From: Primorskyibacter aestuariivivens
Lineage (GTDB): Bacteria > Pseudomonadota > Alphaproteobacteria > Rhodobacterales > Rhodobacteraceae
NCBI RefSeq assembly: GCF_028023675.1
Contig: NZ_JAQIOZ010000001.1
Location: 124,001 to 188,000 of the forward strand
Reading direction: 5' to 3'
DNA length: 64,000 bases
Positions 24,060-31,678 of this stretch are shown piece by piece. Each line of letters begins with the position of its first letter. Positions within the stretch are counted from its first letter, which is position 1. Under the pieces are notes generated by a model. The model saw nothing but the letters and a program-made list of their open reading frames with translations. It had not been told where the DNA came from and ran no database searches. The position numbers and the translations under genes were made by a program.

Positions 24060-24518
24060 ATGAAGAAATTTGTGAGTGCACTGGTGATCGCCGCAACCAT
24101 GACGGGCGGCGCGGCATTTGCCCAGGACTACAAGAATCAGCTCAAGGCACGTCAGGGCTCCATGTGGGTTGTGGCGCTGAATATGGGCGTTCTGGGCGGC
24201 ATGGCCAAAGGCGAGATGGAGTACGACGCGGACAAGGCGATGGCCGCCGCGCATTCGCTGCATGGTGTGTCGATGATCCACTTCGCCTCGCTGTTTCCCG
24301 AAGGCTCCGATGGCGCCATGATCGAAGGCACCACAGCCAAGGATACCATCAATTCCGACATGGCCGGGTTCCAGGAAAAATGGGACGCGTTCGGTGCTGC
24401 TGCAGAACGGGCCGTGGCCGAGGTTGGCAATGGACAAGAAGCGCTTGGCCCGGTGATGGGCGCGCTTGGCGGCACCTGCAAAGCCTGCCACCAAGATTAC
24501 CGCATTCCGCAGGAATGA
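24060..24518 (+). CDS. Class II cytochrome c (c'/c-556 type)
   Basis: A 152-residue periplasmic protein: signal peptide (about residues 1-22, cleavage after GGAAFA), four-helix-bundle body, and the heme attachment motif CKACH close to the C-terminus, as in class II cytochromes. A Met in KARQGSMW near the mature N-terminus is at the place of the sixth ligand of low-spin c-556. It probably transfers electrons in the periplasm or binds small gases. The ATG is preceded by AACAGGGAGCG. The diheme cytochrome gene follows after 10 bp, so the two form an operon. Confidence 0.88.
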   Translation: MKKFVSALVIAATMTGGAAFAQDYKNQLKARQGSMWVVALNMGVLGGMAKGEMEYDADKAMAAAHSLHGVSMIHFASLFPEGSDGAMIEGTTAKDTINSDMAGFQEKWDAFGAAAERAVAEVGNGQEALGPVMGALGGTCKACHQDYRIPQE

Positions 24519-24528
24519 TCCCGCAGAT

Positions 24529-25443
24529 ATGCGAAAACTTCTTAAATATCTGATTCCGGCTGCAGCAATTGCCGCCGGGGTCGGTTGGGTCGTCACCGCG
24601 CCCAGCGCCCTGCCCGTTGACGCCTTTGATGGTGTCACCGGCAAGGTTGCGCGTGGCGAAGTGGTTTTCACCGCCGCCGGTTGCGCGTCCTGCCACATGG
24701 CACCGGGGGCAGAGGATGAAGCCAAGCTCGTCCTGGCAGGAGGGCTGCGTTTCCCATCGCCTTTCGGAACCTTTCTGGCGCCCAATATCTCGACGGACCC
24801 CGAACACGGTATCGGCGATTGGGATGCACGCGATCTGGCCAACGCGCTTTTGCATGGCACATCGCCGGACGGTCAGCATTACTTCCCGGCCTTCCCCTAC
24901 ACATCCTATACCAAGATGGCCGATCGCGACGTTGCCGATCTCTGGGCCTACATGCAGACCCTGCCCGCCAGTGATACGCCCTCGCAACCGCATGAGTTGG
25001 GCTTTCCGTTCAATATCCGCCGGTCACTGGGCGGGTGGAAAACGCTCTTCCTCAAACCTGATTGGGTGATGAAGGGTGATGATCTTGGACCTGATCTGAC
25101 CCGCGGCCGTTACCTTGTCGAGGCGCTGGGCCATTGCGCCGAATGTCATACGCCCCGTAATGCGCTGGGTGGGCTGGACCGGACCCGCTGGATGGCGGGA
25201 GCGCCCGATCCGTCGGGCAAGGGGACGATCCCCGCGCTGACCCCGGACAAGCTGACCTGGTCGGCGACCGACATCGCCTATTACCTTGAGACGGGCTTTA
25301 CCCCCGAGTTCGACAGCGCCGGGGGGCACATGGCGCATGTGGTGTCCAACACCGCCAAGCTGAGCACTGACGATCGCGCGGCCATCGCTGCCTATTTCAA
25401 GGCACTGGAGTCCCCGGCTACCGCACAAAGCGCGGGGTACTGA
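24529..25443 (+). CDS. Diheme c-type cytochrome, membrane-anchored
   Basis: 304 residues with an uncleaved or cleavable N-terminal hydrophobic segment (about 5-23) and two class I cytochrome c domains, with heme motifs CASCH (about residue 53) and CAECH (about 202). Candidate Met ligands follow in each domain. The layout resembles the cytochrome subunits of membrane alcohol or sugar dehydrogenases, but no dehydrogenase gene is next to it. It is co-transcribed with the class II cytochrome c gene, suggesting the pair forms one electron-transfer path. Confidence 0.87.
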   Translation: MRKLLKYLIPAAAIAAGVGWVVTAPSALPVDAFDGVTGKVARGEVVFTAAGCASCHMAPGAEDEAKLVLAGGLRFPSPFGTFLAPNISTDPEHGIGDWDARDLANALLHGTSPDGQHYFPAFPYTSYTKMADRDVADLWAYMQTLPASDTPSQPHELGFPFNIRRSLGGWKTLFLKPDWVMKGDDLGPDLTRGRYLVEALGHCAECHTPRNALGGLDRTRWMAGAPDPSGKGTIPALTPDKLTWSATDIAYYLETGFTPEFDSAGGHMAHVVSNTAKLSTDDRAAIAAYFKALESPATAQSAGY

Positions 25444-25545
25444 CGCCAGACGCCCGAGGCAGGGCCGCGCCAAAGTGGCCCGCCTCCCGCGACAGGGAAC
25501 CCGAATCTTGTTAGGCTCTTTGCAGACCAAGCAACGGAGCCTGAC

Positions 25546-26481
25546 ATGACCACTGCCCCAAACAGCCCCCTGCGCGACGATCTTTTCTACCTCACCGAGG
25601 CGGGCACCGAGACCGAGGTGATGTACAAGCACGGCCATGAGCTACCGCATTTCGCCATGTTCACCCTGTTGGAAAACCCCAGGGCGGTGGACGACATCAC
25701 CGCCATGTATCGCCGCTATCTCGATGTGATGGCCGAGGCCGGGACCGGCGCGATGATCTGCGGGCTGGATTACCGGCTCAGCCCGGACTGGGCGGCGCTT
25801 CTGGGCCATGATGCACCGGCACTTGCCGAGATCCAGACGCGCTGCATTGATCTTCTGAAAGAGGTCTCTGCTCCCTATGCGGACCGACTCCCACATATCG
25901 TGATTGGCGGCTGCGTCGGACCGCGCGGCGATGCCTATGGCTCTGGCGGCACGATCACCGCGGACGAGGCCGAAGCCTATCACATGACCCAGCTTGCAGC
26001 GCTGAAATCGGCCGGGGCGGACATTGCCTGTGCCCAGACCTTCAACAATATCCCCGAAGCCATCGGCGTGACCCGCGCCGCCGAGCGTATCGGCCTGCCC
26101 GTCGCGGTCTATTTTTCGCTCGACAGCAAGAGCCGGTTGAATTCAGGTCCGAGCCTGCGCGAAGCGGTGGAAACGACCGAGGCCGAGACCGGCGGCAGCG
26201 CTGCGTTTTACGGGCTCAATTGTTCCCACCCGGTCGAATTCGAACCGGCGATTGACGATGGCGACTGGATGAACCGCATGCGGTCCGTCCGGCCCAACGC
26301 GTCGAAAATGGAAAAGATCGCGCTCTGCAAGCTCGGCCATCTCGAAGATGGCGACCCGGTCGAACTGGGCCAGCAAATGGGCGCGCTGCACCGCCGCTTC
26401 CCACAGATGAACGTGCTGGGCGGCTGCTGCGGCACCGATGAGCGGCACCTGCGCGAGATCGCGCGCAACGTGGTGGGCTGA
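25546..26481 (+). CDS. Homocysteine S-methyltransferase family protein
   Basis: A 311-residue zinc-dependent methyltransferase of the Hcy-binding TIM-barrel family. The three zinc-thiolate Cys are visible: Cys226 in GLNCSHP and Cys294-Cys295 in LGGCCGTDERH. Other family positions are LTEAGTETEVMY at the start and GGCVGPRGDAY in the middle. It is a stand-alone domain rather than full MetH, so the methyl donor is probably S-methylmethionine, a betaine or a corrinoid protein. An MttB-type methyltransferase gene lies about 5 kb away, but no link is evident. Confidence 0.9.
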   Translation: MTTAPNSPLRDDLFYLTEAGTETEVMYKHGHELPHFAMFTLLENPRAVDDITAMYRRYLDVMAEAGTGAMICGLDYRLSPDWAALLGHDAPALAEIQTRCIDLLKEVSAPYADRLPHIVIGGCVGPRGDAYGSGGTITADEAEAYHMTQLAALKSAGADIACAQTFNNIPEAIGVTRAAERIGLPVAVYFSLDSKSRLNSGPSLREAVETTEAETGGSAAFYGLNCSHPVEFEPAIDDGDWMNRMRSVRPNASKMEKIALCKLGHLEDGDPVELGQQMGALHRRFPQMNVLGGCCGTDERHLREIARNVVG

Positions 26482-26733
26482 ACTGCGCAGGCCACGCCAT
26501 TTTTTCGCCCGGAACCGCCCATGGGCGCACGCAATGAATTTTTAACCGAAACCTTGGTAAATACCTGAAGGTTTGACACAAAATCTACGCCTGATCGCGT
26601 GAGGCCGGAACAATATCTGCCCTGCATGGTCCAACCTGGCCAGCACCGGCACTGCCGTCGGTCACATCACCTATGTAACCTGGTTTGGACTGAGTAACGA
26701 CCGACATGAACATCCTGAACCAGGACCGGCATC

Positions 26734-27837
26734 GTGGCTGAGTGGCAGACACCCTATATTTCCGAAATCGTCTATGGTGGCGACGTCACCGCCGATATGA
26801 TCGAAATCGGTGCCGAACAGGAGCTGGACCTGAGCGGCTGGTCGGTCGTGGTCTATGGAAATGATAGCACGATCCTGTCCACGCATGATCTGGGGCAACC
26901 TGTGGGCGTCTATGCCGGACATGCAGCCTATGTGATCGACCAGACCAATCCTGGTTTTTCCGACCTTCTCAGCAACCAGGCTGTCGCGCTGGTGGATGAG
27001 ACCGGAACGCTCGTCCAGTTCGTTTCATTCGGAAGCAATCAGGTCACCAGCACCGAGGGGGCTGCCACGGGCGCGACGTCTGAACCCATCGGCTCGGCAA
27101 CGAACCCGAATTCGTCGTTGCGCACGACCGATGGCGGGGCCACGTATCAGACCAACAGCGCGCCCGACCCGGGTGTTGTGCCCTGCTTCGCACCGGGAAC
27201 ACGAATCGCGACACCGGATGGTCCGCGCCCGGTCGAGGACTTACGTGGGGGCGATCCTGTCTGCACGCTCGACGGCCAGGTCCAGCCGATCCGCTGGATC
27301 AGGCGCAGCGAGGTTGATCTGGATGCGGGCGGCCCCAGATCCGGCATACCGGTGCTGATCCGAGCAGGCAGTCTGGGCGATGGCCTCCCTGAGCGCGATC
27401 TCGTGCTCTCACCCAATCACCGCGTGTTGCTGGGAGGTCTGGGACAGTTCGACGGGCTGCTTTCAGGGCCGGCACTGGCCCCCGCCAAGGCCCTGACCGT
27501 TTTGCCCGGTATCCGCCTGATGCGTGGCCGGAAACGCCCTATCTGGTATCATTTTGCTTGTGAACGCCACGTTCTTGTCCGGGCCGAAGGCATGGCGGTT
27601 GAGAGCCTTCCTCTGACACCTATGGTTGTCGAAGGGCTGTCCGAACTGGAACGTCGCCGCCTGACCAGGGCATTTTCATCAGCGCCCGGCGACACGGCTC
27701 TGAATGGCCCTTCCGCGCTTCCTTGCCTGACTCGCAAACAAGCCGAAACACTGCTTGGAATCCGTGAGATATGCGCTCTGTTCGACCTCGGCACAACGGC
27801 ACCGCAAGGTTTGGGGCACTCCACTCATTTCGGATGA
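26734..27837 (+). CDS. Hint-domain protein with N-terminal lamin-tail-like domain
   Basis: 367 residues from a GTG start. Residues about 1-135 form a beta-rich domain (YISEIVYGGDVTADMIEIGA, LDLSGWSVVVYG) of the lamin-tail type, often found in extracellular proteins. From about residue 149 a Hint_2 domain begins with VPCFAPGTRIATPDGPRPVE, where the Cys is the autoprocessing nucleophile, and has LSPNHRVLL (about residue 226). No signal peptide is visible, as usual for these roseobacter proteins, which may leave by type I secretion. A TTAACC-N8-GGTAAA dyad lies at 26542-26561 in the 250-bp upstream gap. Cleavage is inference. Confidence 0.82.
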   Translation: MAEWQTPYISEIVYGGDVTADMIEIGAEQELDLSGWSVVVYGNDSTILSTHDLGQPVGVYAGHAAYVIDQTNPGFSDLLSNQAVALVDETGTLVQFVSFGSNQVTSTEGAATGATSEPIGSATNPNSSLRTTDGGATYQTNSAPDPGVVPCFAPGTRIATPDGPRPVEDLRGGDPVCTLDGQVQPIRWIRRSEVDLDAGGPRSGIPVLIRAGSLGDGLPERDLVLSPNHRVLLGGLGQFDGLLSGPALAPAKALTVLPGIRLMRGRKRPIWYHFACERHVLVRAEGMAVESLPLTPMVVEGLSELERRRLTRAFSSAPGDTALNGPSALPCLTRKQAETLLGIREICALFDLGTTAPQGLGHSTHFG

Positions 27838-27906
27838 CGAGACACGATTCCCCTGCCACATCCGGGCGAACGCCAGATGCGGCGGATCAACCCTGCCCCC
27901 CAAAGC

Positions 27907-28896
27907 TCAGAGCTTGGCGAGTTTCGCTTCGCGGTTGGCGCGCAGACGGGCGAAATCGTCGCCCGCGTGATAGGACGAGCGCGTCAGCGGCGTGGCCGAG
28001 ACCATCAGGAAGCCCTTGCCATAGGCGGCCTTTTCGTAGCTCGCGAACTCATCGGGATGCACGAACCGGTCCACCGCATGGTGTTTCGGCGTCGGTTGCA
28101 GGTATTGACCGATGGTCAGGAAATCCACGTCTGCGGCGCGCATGTCATCCATGACCTGCATGACGGCCTGACGGTCCTCTCCAAGGCCCACCATGATGCC
28201 GGATTTGGTAAAGATCGACGGGTCCAGTTCCTTGACCCGCTGCAACAGGCGCAGGGAATGGAAATAGCGCGCCCCGGGGCGCACCTCGGGGTAGAGGCCC
28301 GGCACGGTTTCCAGATTGTGGTTGAACACGTCCGGTTTCGCCTCGACCACAATCTCCAGCACCTCGGGGGCGCATTTCAGGAAATCGGGTGTCAGGATTT
28401 CGATCGTGGTATCGGGCGAGCGGTGCCGCACGGCGCGGATCGTCTGGGCGAAATGTTCGGCCCCGCCATCCTCAAGGTCATCGCGGTCCACGGAGGTGAT
28501 CACCACATGGTTCAGCCCCAGCTTTTCCACCGCATGGGCCACGCGGCCCGGCTCGAACGCGTCGAGGCTCTGCGGCTTGCCAGTGGCAATGTTGCAGAAG
28601 GTGCAGCCCCGGGTACAGATCTCGCCCATGATCATCATGGTGGCGTGACCCTGTGACCAGCATTCGCCCGCATTGGGGCAGCCCGCCTCTTCGCAGACCG
28701 TCACGAGGTTGTTCTCGCGCATGATCCTGCGGGTGGTGTTATAGCCCTCGCCGCCGGGTGCCTTGACGCGAATCCAGTCCGGTTTCTTGGGCTGGGCATT
28801 GTCCGGGCGATGCGCCTTTTCAGGGTGGCGCTGTTCCGGGATCTTGAGGTCTCGCACGATATTTTCCCCGCGACTTGGGTTCGGTTGGGTGCTCAT
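27907..28896 (-). CDS. lipA: Lipoyl synthase
   Basis: A 329-residue radical-SAM enzyme that inserts two sulfurs into octanoyl-lipoyl domains. It shows both clusters: the auxiliary motif [13 protein letters not shown] and the radical-SAM motif CTRGCTFCN, then [11 protein letters not shown] and the C-terminal RSSYHAG with its conserved Ser. Length is standard. It faces the Hint gene across 69 bp. Its 5' leader holds a 12-bp inverted repeat with further nested hairpins (28907-28987). Confidence 0.97.
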   Translation of the reverse strand: MSTQPNPSRGENIVRDLKIPEQRHPEKAHRPDNAQPKKPDWIRVKAPGGEGYNTTRRIMRENNLVTVCEEAGCPNAGECWSQGHATMMIMGEICTRGCTFCNIATGKPQSLDAFEPGRVAHAVEKLGLNHVVITSVDRDDLEDGGAEHFAQTIRAVRHRSPDTTIEILTPDFLKCAPEVLEIVVEAKPDVFNHNLETVPGLYPEVRPGARYFHSLRLLQRVKELDPSIFTKSGIMVGLGEDRQAVMQVMDDMRAADVDFLTIGQYLQPTPKHHAVDRFVHPDEFASYEKAAYGKGFLMVSATPLTRSSYHAGDDFARLRANREAKLAKL

Positions 28897-28906
28897 AACA
28901 TAGGCG

Positions 28907-28987
28907 TCTGCAACGAGCTATGCCAGTCTGGCAAACCTGTCATGCTGTCGCGCATCCCCAAAACCACGCAACGTGGCTCGTTGCAGA
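28907..28987. repeat. Structured leader of lipA: 12-bp inverted repeat with nested hairpins
   Basis: Arms TCTGCAACGAGC (28907-28918) and GCTCGTTGCAGA (28976-28987) are perfectly complementary across a 57-base interior. Read as plus-strand RNA the stem extends to 16 bp with two G-U pairs. The interior has GCCAG-T-CTGGC (28922-28932) and CCACG-CAA-CGTGG (28964-28976), the latter competing with the long stem by one base. It fills most of the 110 bp between the oxyR stop and the lipA start, both on the minus strand. Confidence 0.7.
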
Positions 28988-29006
28988 TACAGCGCTCGGA
29001 GCGGTG

Positions 29007-29942
29007 TTAGCTCCGACGTAGCTCATGGCGCGCCCTTTGGACCAGCTTTTCACCCACCCCTGTCAGCAGCTTCTGCAGATCGCCGAACCACTCCGGTTGC
29101 GGGCCGGTATCGCGGCGAAAGAGGCCGATAATCCGGGCGGGTTCGGGCACGGTGAAGCGGCACAGGCGCATGTCGGGGGCGGCCTGGGCCTCGGAGAGTG
29201 CGGCCATTTCGGGCATAAGCGTCACGCCGAACCCCGCCGCCACCAGCCGCGACAGGGTCGAGAGCGACGACGCCCCCATGTTGATCTGGGGATGGCCGCG
29301 CCCCTGACCGCAGACCTCAAGCGCCTGATCGGTGAGACAGTGCCCATCTTCCAGCAGCATCAGGTGCCGCAGGTTGAGCCGGTCAGGCGTCAGCGGTTCA
29401 GAGCGGTCGACCTGCTCCAGCCGTACCGCGCTGCCTGCGAGCAGAAACCGGTCCTCGAACAGGGGCACCGCCGTGAGCCGGTCAGCCTCGACCGGCAAGG
29501 CCATGACCGCCACATCCAGCGTCCCATCGCCCAGCATCCGGGCCAGCCGCGCGGTCTTGGCTTCGGTCACCTGCACATCCAGCGCGATGTCCCGCGCGCG
29601 CAGTGCCGCCAGTGCATCAGGCAGGAAATAGGGCGCAATCGTCGGGATCACGCCAAGGGTCAGCGTGCCGCCCCCGCCCTGCCCGCTGCGGGCGATCTGG
29701 TCCAGTTCGGCCAGATCAGCCAGCATACGCCCCGCCACCTCCAGCACCCGCCGTCCCAGCGGTGTCGGGATCACATCTCGTGACAGGCGTTCCACCAGCG
29801 GGCCGCCGAATTCCTGTTCCAGCGCCTTGATCTGAACCGACAGGGCGGGTTGCGACACATGACAGGCCTCAGCCGCGCGCCGGAAATTGCGGTGCTGGAC
29901 AAGGGCCTTGAGATATTCGAGCTGGCGCAGCGTGATATTCAT
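29007..29942 (-). CDS. oxyR: Peroxide sensor OxyR (LysR family)
   Basis: 311 residues: LysR helix-turn-helix (RQLEYLKALVQHRNFRRAAE, SQPALSVQIKALE) and an effector domain with two Cys in EDGHCLTDQALEVCGQG (Cys202 and Cys211). They are eight residues apart, as the redox pair Cys199/Cys208 of E. coli OxyR. Peroxide should form the disulfide and switch DNA binding. No catalase or peroxiredoxin gene is adjacent, so its targets are elsewhere. The gene upstream (DUF6456) starts beyond and reads the same way, with 44 bp between. Confidence 0.88.
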   Translation of the reverse strand: MNITLRQLEYLKALVQHRNFRRAAEACHVSQPALSVQIKALEQEFGGPLVERLSRDVIPTPLGRRVLEVAGRMLADLAELDQIARSGQGGGGTLTLGVIPTIAPYFLPDALAALRARDIALDVQVTEAKTARLARMLGDGTLDVAVMALPVEADRLTAVPLFEDRFLLAGSAVRLEQVDRSEPLTPDRLNLRHLMLLEDGHCLTDQALEVCGQGRGHPQINMGASSLSTLSRLVAAGFGVTLMPEMAALSEAQAAPDMRLCRFTVPEPARIIGLFRRDTGPQPEWFGDLQKLLTGVGEKLVQRARHELRRS

Positions 29943-29986
29943 AAGGGGGAGCTATCACACCCAAGGAATACCACAAGCCCCGCCTA

Positions 29987-31165
29987 TCAACCGATCATCG
30001 CAGAGCCGTCCGGGTCCTGATCATAGAACCGCGCCAGACGCTGCAACGCGATGCGCAGCACGATCTTGCCGGATCGGGCGGACCACCCCATGCGCCGCTC
30101 GGTCGACTCCAAGCCTTCGAGATAGCAGCAGCAGCGCAGCGCCACATCGCCCAGTCCCGGACCCAGATCATTCAGCGCCCGGGTCACGCGATCCCGCGCA
30201 GCGCCCGGACCAAAGCTGCGATCACCGGTTTGGGCTCCGCCATCCACCCGCCCGGTCATCAGACGGTCCCAGTTCTGGGTGATCGACATGCCCATCTGGC
30301 TCAGTTCGAAATCCTCGCGCAGACGTTCCCCGGCCGCCACAAGCGCATGATCGAGAAAGGGTTTTCCGGTCTTGTCCCGCCGCCGGGCCAGCCCATTGAG
30401 CGGGGTCTCCGGTGCGGAATAGCGGATGCGCCGCTCGGCCCGCTCCGGGTCATCCTGCGGCGGCACCGGGTCCTTGCCCTGAAACGATGCGGGCGCCTCA
30501 GCCAGGCCCGGCCCGCGCCCTGCGTTGCCCATGACCTCGGACAACAGGCGCGGCATCTCGGACCGGCCCAGCGCGGAAATGCGGTAGCGCGCAATCCGGC
30601 CCTTGGTATCGCATTTGATCCAGTTCTTGAGCGCCATGGCATTGGCAATCTCGGTATCGACAACGGCGATCCGGCGGGTCGTGCCATCCGCGCCGTCGCG
30701 CACCACAACCGCTTTCTCCATATCCGGCACCACCGCCAGAAGCGCACCGGGTTCGCACAGGCTGCGCAGGATGCGGCAGGCCTCGCGCAGAAAGGTGTCA
30801 TCATCGGTCGGTTCAATCTGATCTGAGGTTTGCGCGCTCATGGTCGAACGATCCTTTTTGTCCTTCGCCATCGGTTGCACGACCCGCCCCAGACGCCGCA
30901 AGGCCGCATCCACAAGCGGATCATCGCGCCGGTTCTCGATCCGGCGCACCTGGCGCAGGATCGTGGACGGATGACAGCCAGACAGCCGCGCCAATTCCCG
31001 CAGTGACAGACCAAGCTCCACATGATGCACGTAGTGCGCCGCGTCGCGCGGCACCCAGTCGGGCCATCGTACACCCGCTGGAGTTACATTGACCAAACTG
31101 GAATAGCTTTGAATGTCGTCTTGCAGCACTGGACCGTTTCCTGACTTATCCCCTGACTTTTCCAC
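29987..31165 (-). CDS. Helix-turn-helix protein with DUF6456 domain
   Basis: 392 residues from a GTG start. An N-terminal helix-turn-helix is visible (HHVELGLSLRELARLSGCHPS then TILRQVRRIENR), followed by a linker and a C-terminal domain of the DUF6456 type found in alphaproteobacteria (FLDHALVAAGERLREDFEL ... GPGLGDVALRCCCYLEGLES). This suggests a DNA-binding regulator. It is divergent from the small DUF6477 gene, with 173 bp between. The function is unknown to me. Start choice is uncertain because no strong ribosome site precedes the GTG. Confidence 0.75.
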   Translation of the reverse strand: MEKSGDKSGNGPVLQDDIQSYSSLVNVTPAGVRWPDWVPRDAAHYVHHVELGLSLRELARLSGCHPSTILRQVRRIENRRDDPLVDAALRRLGRVVQPMAKDKKDRSTMSAQTSDQIEPTDDDTFLREACRILRSLCEPGALLAVVPDMEKAVVVRDGADGTTRRIAVVDTEIANAMALKNWIKCDTKGRIARYRISALGRSEMPRLLSEVMGNAGRGPGLAEAPASFQGKDPVPPQDDPERAERRIRYSAPETPLNGLARRRDKTGKPFLDHALVAAGERLREDFELSQMGMSITQNWDRLMTGRVDGGAQTGDRSFGPGAARDRVTRALNDLGPGLGDVALRCCCYLEGLESTERRMGWSARSGKIVLRIALQRLARFYDQDPDGSAMIG

Positions 31166-31274
31166 AACCTAAAGGCGATTTGGTTACCCGTATGTTAATC
31201 AGAGATCAACAATCGCCATCATTGTTTCCAAAAGATAAACATTTCTGACGGGCACGTACTCTGATTGCCGCTCT

Positions 31275-31298
31275 GCGCAACACCCCGTCGGGTTGTGC
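31275..31298. other. Imperfect hairpin upstream of the DUF6477 gene
   Basis: GCGCAAC-A-CCC / GGG-TTGTGC forms about ten pairs with one bulged A and one possible G-U pair. It lies 41-64 bp before the DUF6477 start, in the shared divergent gap. It could be an RNA leader hairpin or an operator. Confidence 0.35.
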
Positions 31299-31338
31299 AA
31301 TGGTCCGGGCTTCACTCACCTGAACGGGAGACCGGACA

Positions 31339-31623
31339 ATGACCGATCTGATGACCATGCTGCAAAACCTGCGCCGTCCCCGCCTGTTGATCCGCGCGGC
31401 GCGGCACGGCGTGGAGGAGTATCGCCGCGATCTGCATCTGGCGCGCATTCTCGGGATCTCGGCCCCGCGCCGCAGTGCTCCGGCGATGATGCGGCTGATG
31501 GAGATCGAGGCGGAGCTCAATACCGCGCGGCTGACCGAGAGCGCAGCCTATTCCGTGTCGCGCCATGTGGATGTGCTGATTGCGCTGATGGGCGAAGCGC
31601 GCCTGTTGCGCGCCGCAAAATGA
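31339..31623 (+). CDS. Small DUF6477-type protein
   Basis: A 94-residue basic, mostly helical protein (LQNLRRPRLLIRAARHGVEE, LARILG, MRLMEIEAELNTARLTESAA). It matches what I know as the DUF6477 family of Rhodobacterales; no function is established. It has a good ribosome site (AACGGGAGACC). Its neighbour on the opposite strand is the DUF6456 regulator, and a bidirectional terminator separates it from mttB. Confidence 0.72.
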   Translation: MTDLMTMLQNLRRPRLLIRAARHGVEEYRRDLHLARILGISAPRRSAPAMMRLMEIEAELNTARLTESAAYSVSRHVDVLIALMGEARLLRAAK

Positions 31624-31625
31624 AA

Positions 31626-31656
31626 AAGCCGCGGGCAGGTCACTGCGCCGCGGCTT
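31626..31656. terminator. Bidirectional terminator between DUF6477 gene and mttB homologue
   Basis: A perfect 9-bp stem AAGCCGCGG / CCGCGGCTT with a 13-base loop. On the minus strand it is followed by five T, on the plus strand by GTTCTTT. It lies between two convergent stop codons. Confidence 0.88.
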
Positions 31657-31678
31657 GTTCTTTGTCTGTGAACCGGGA

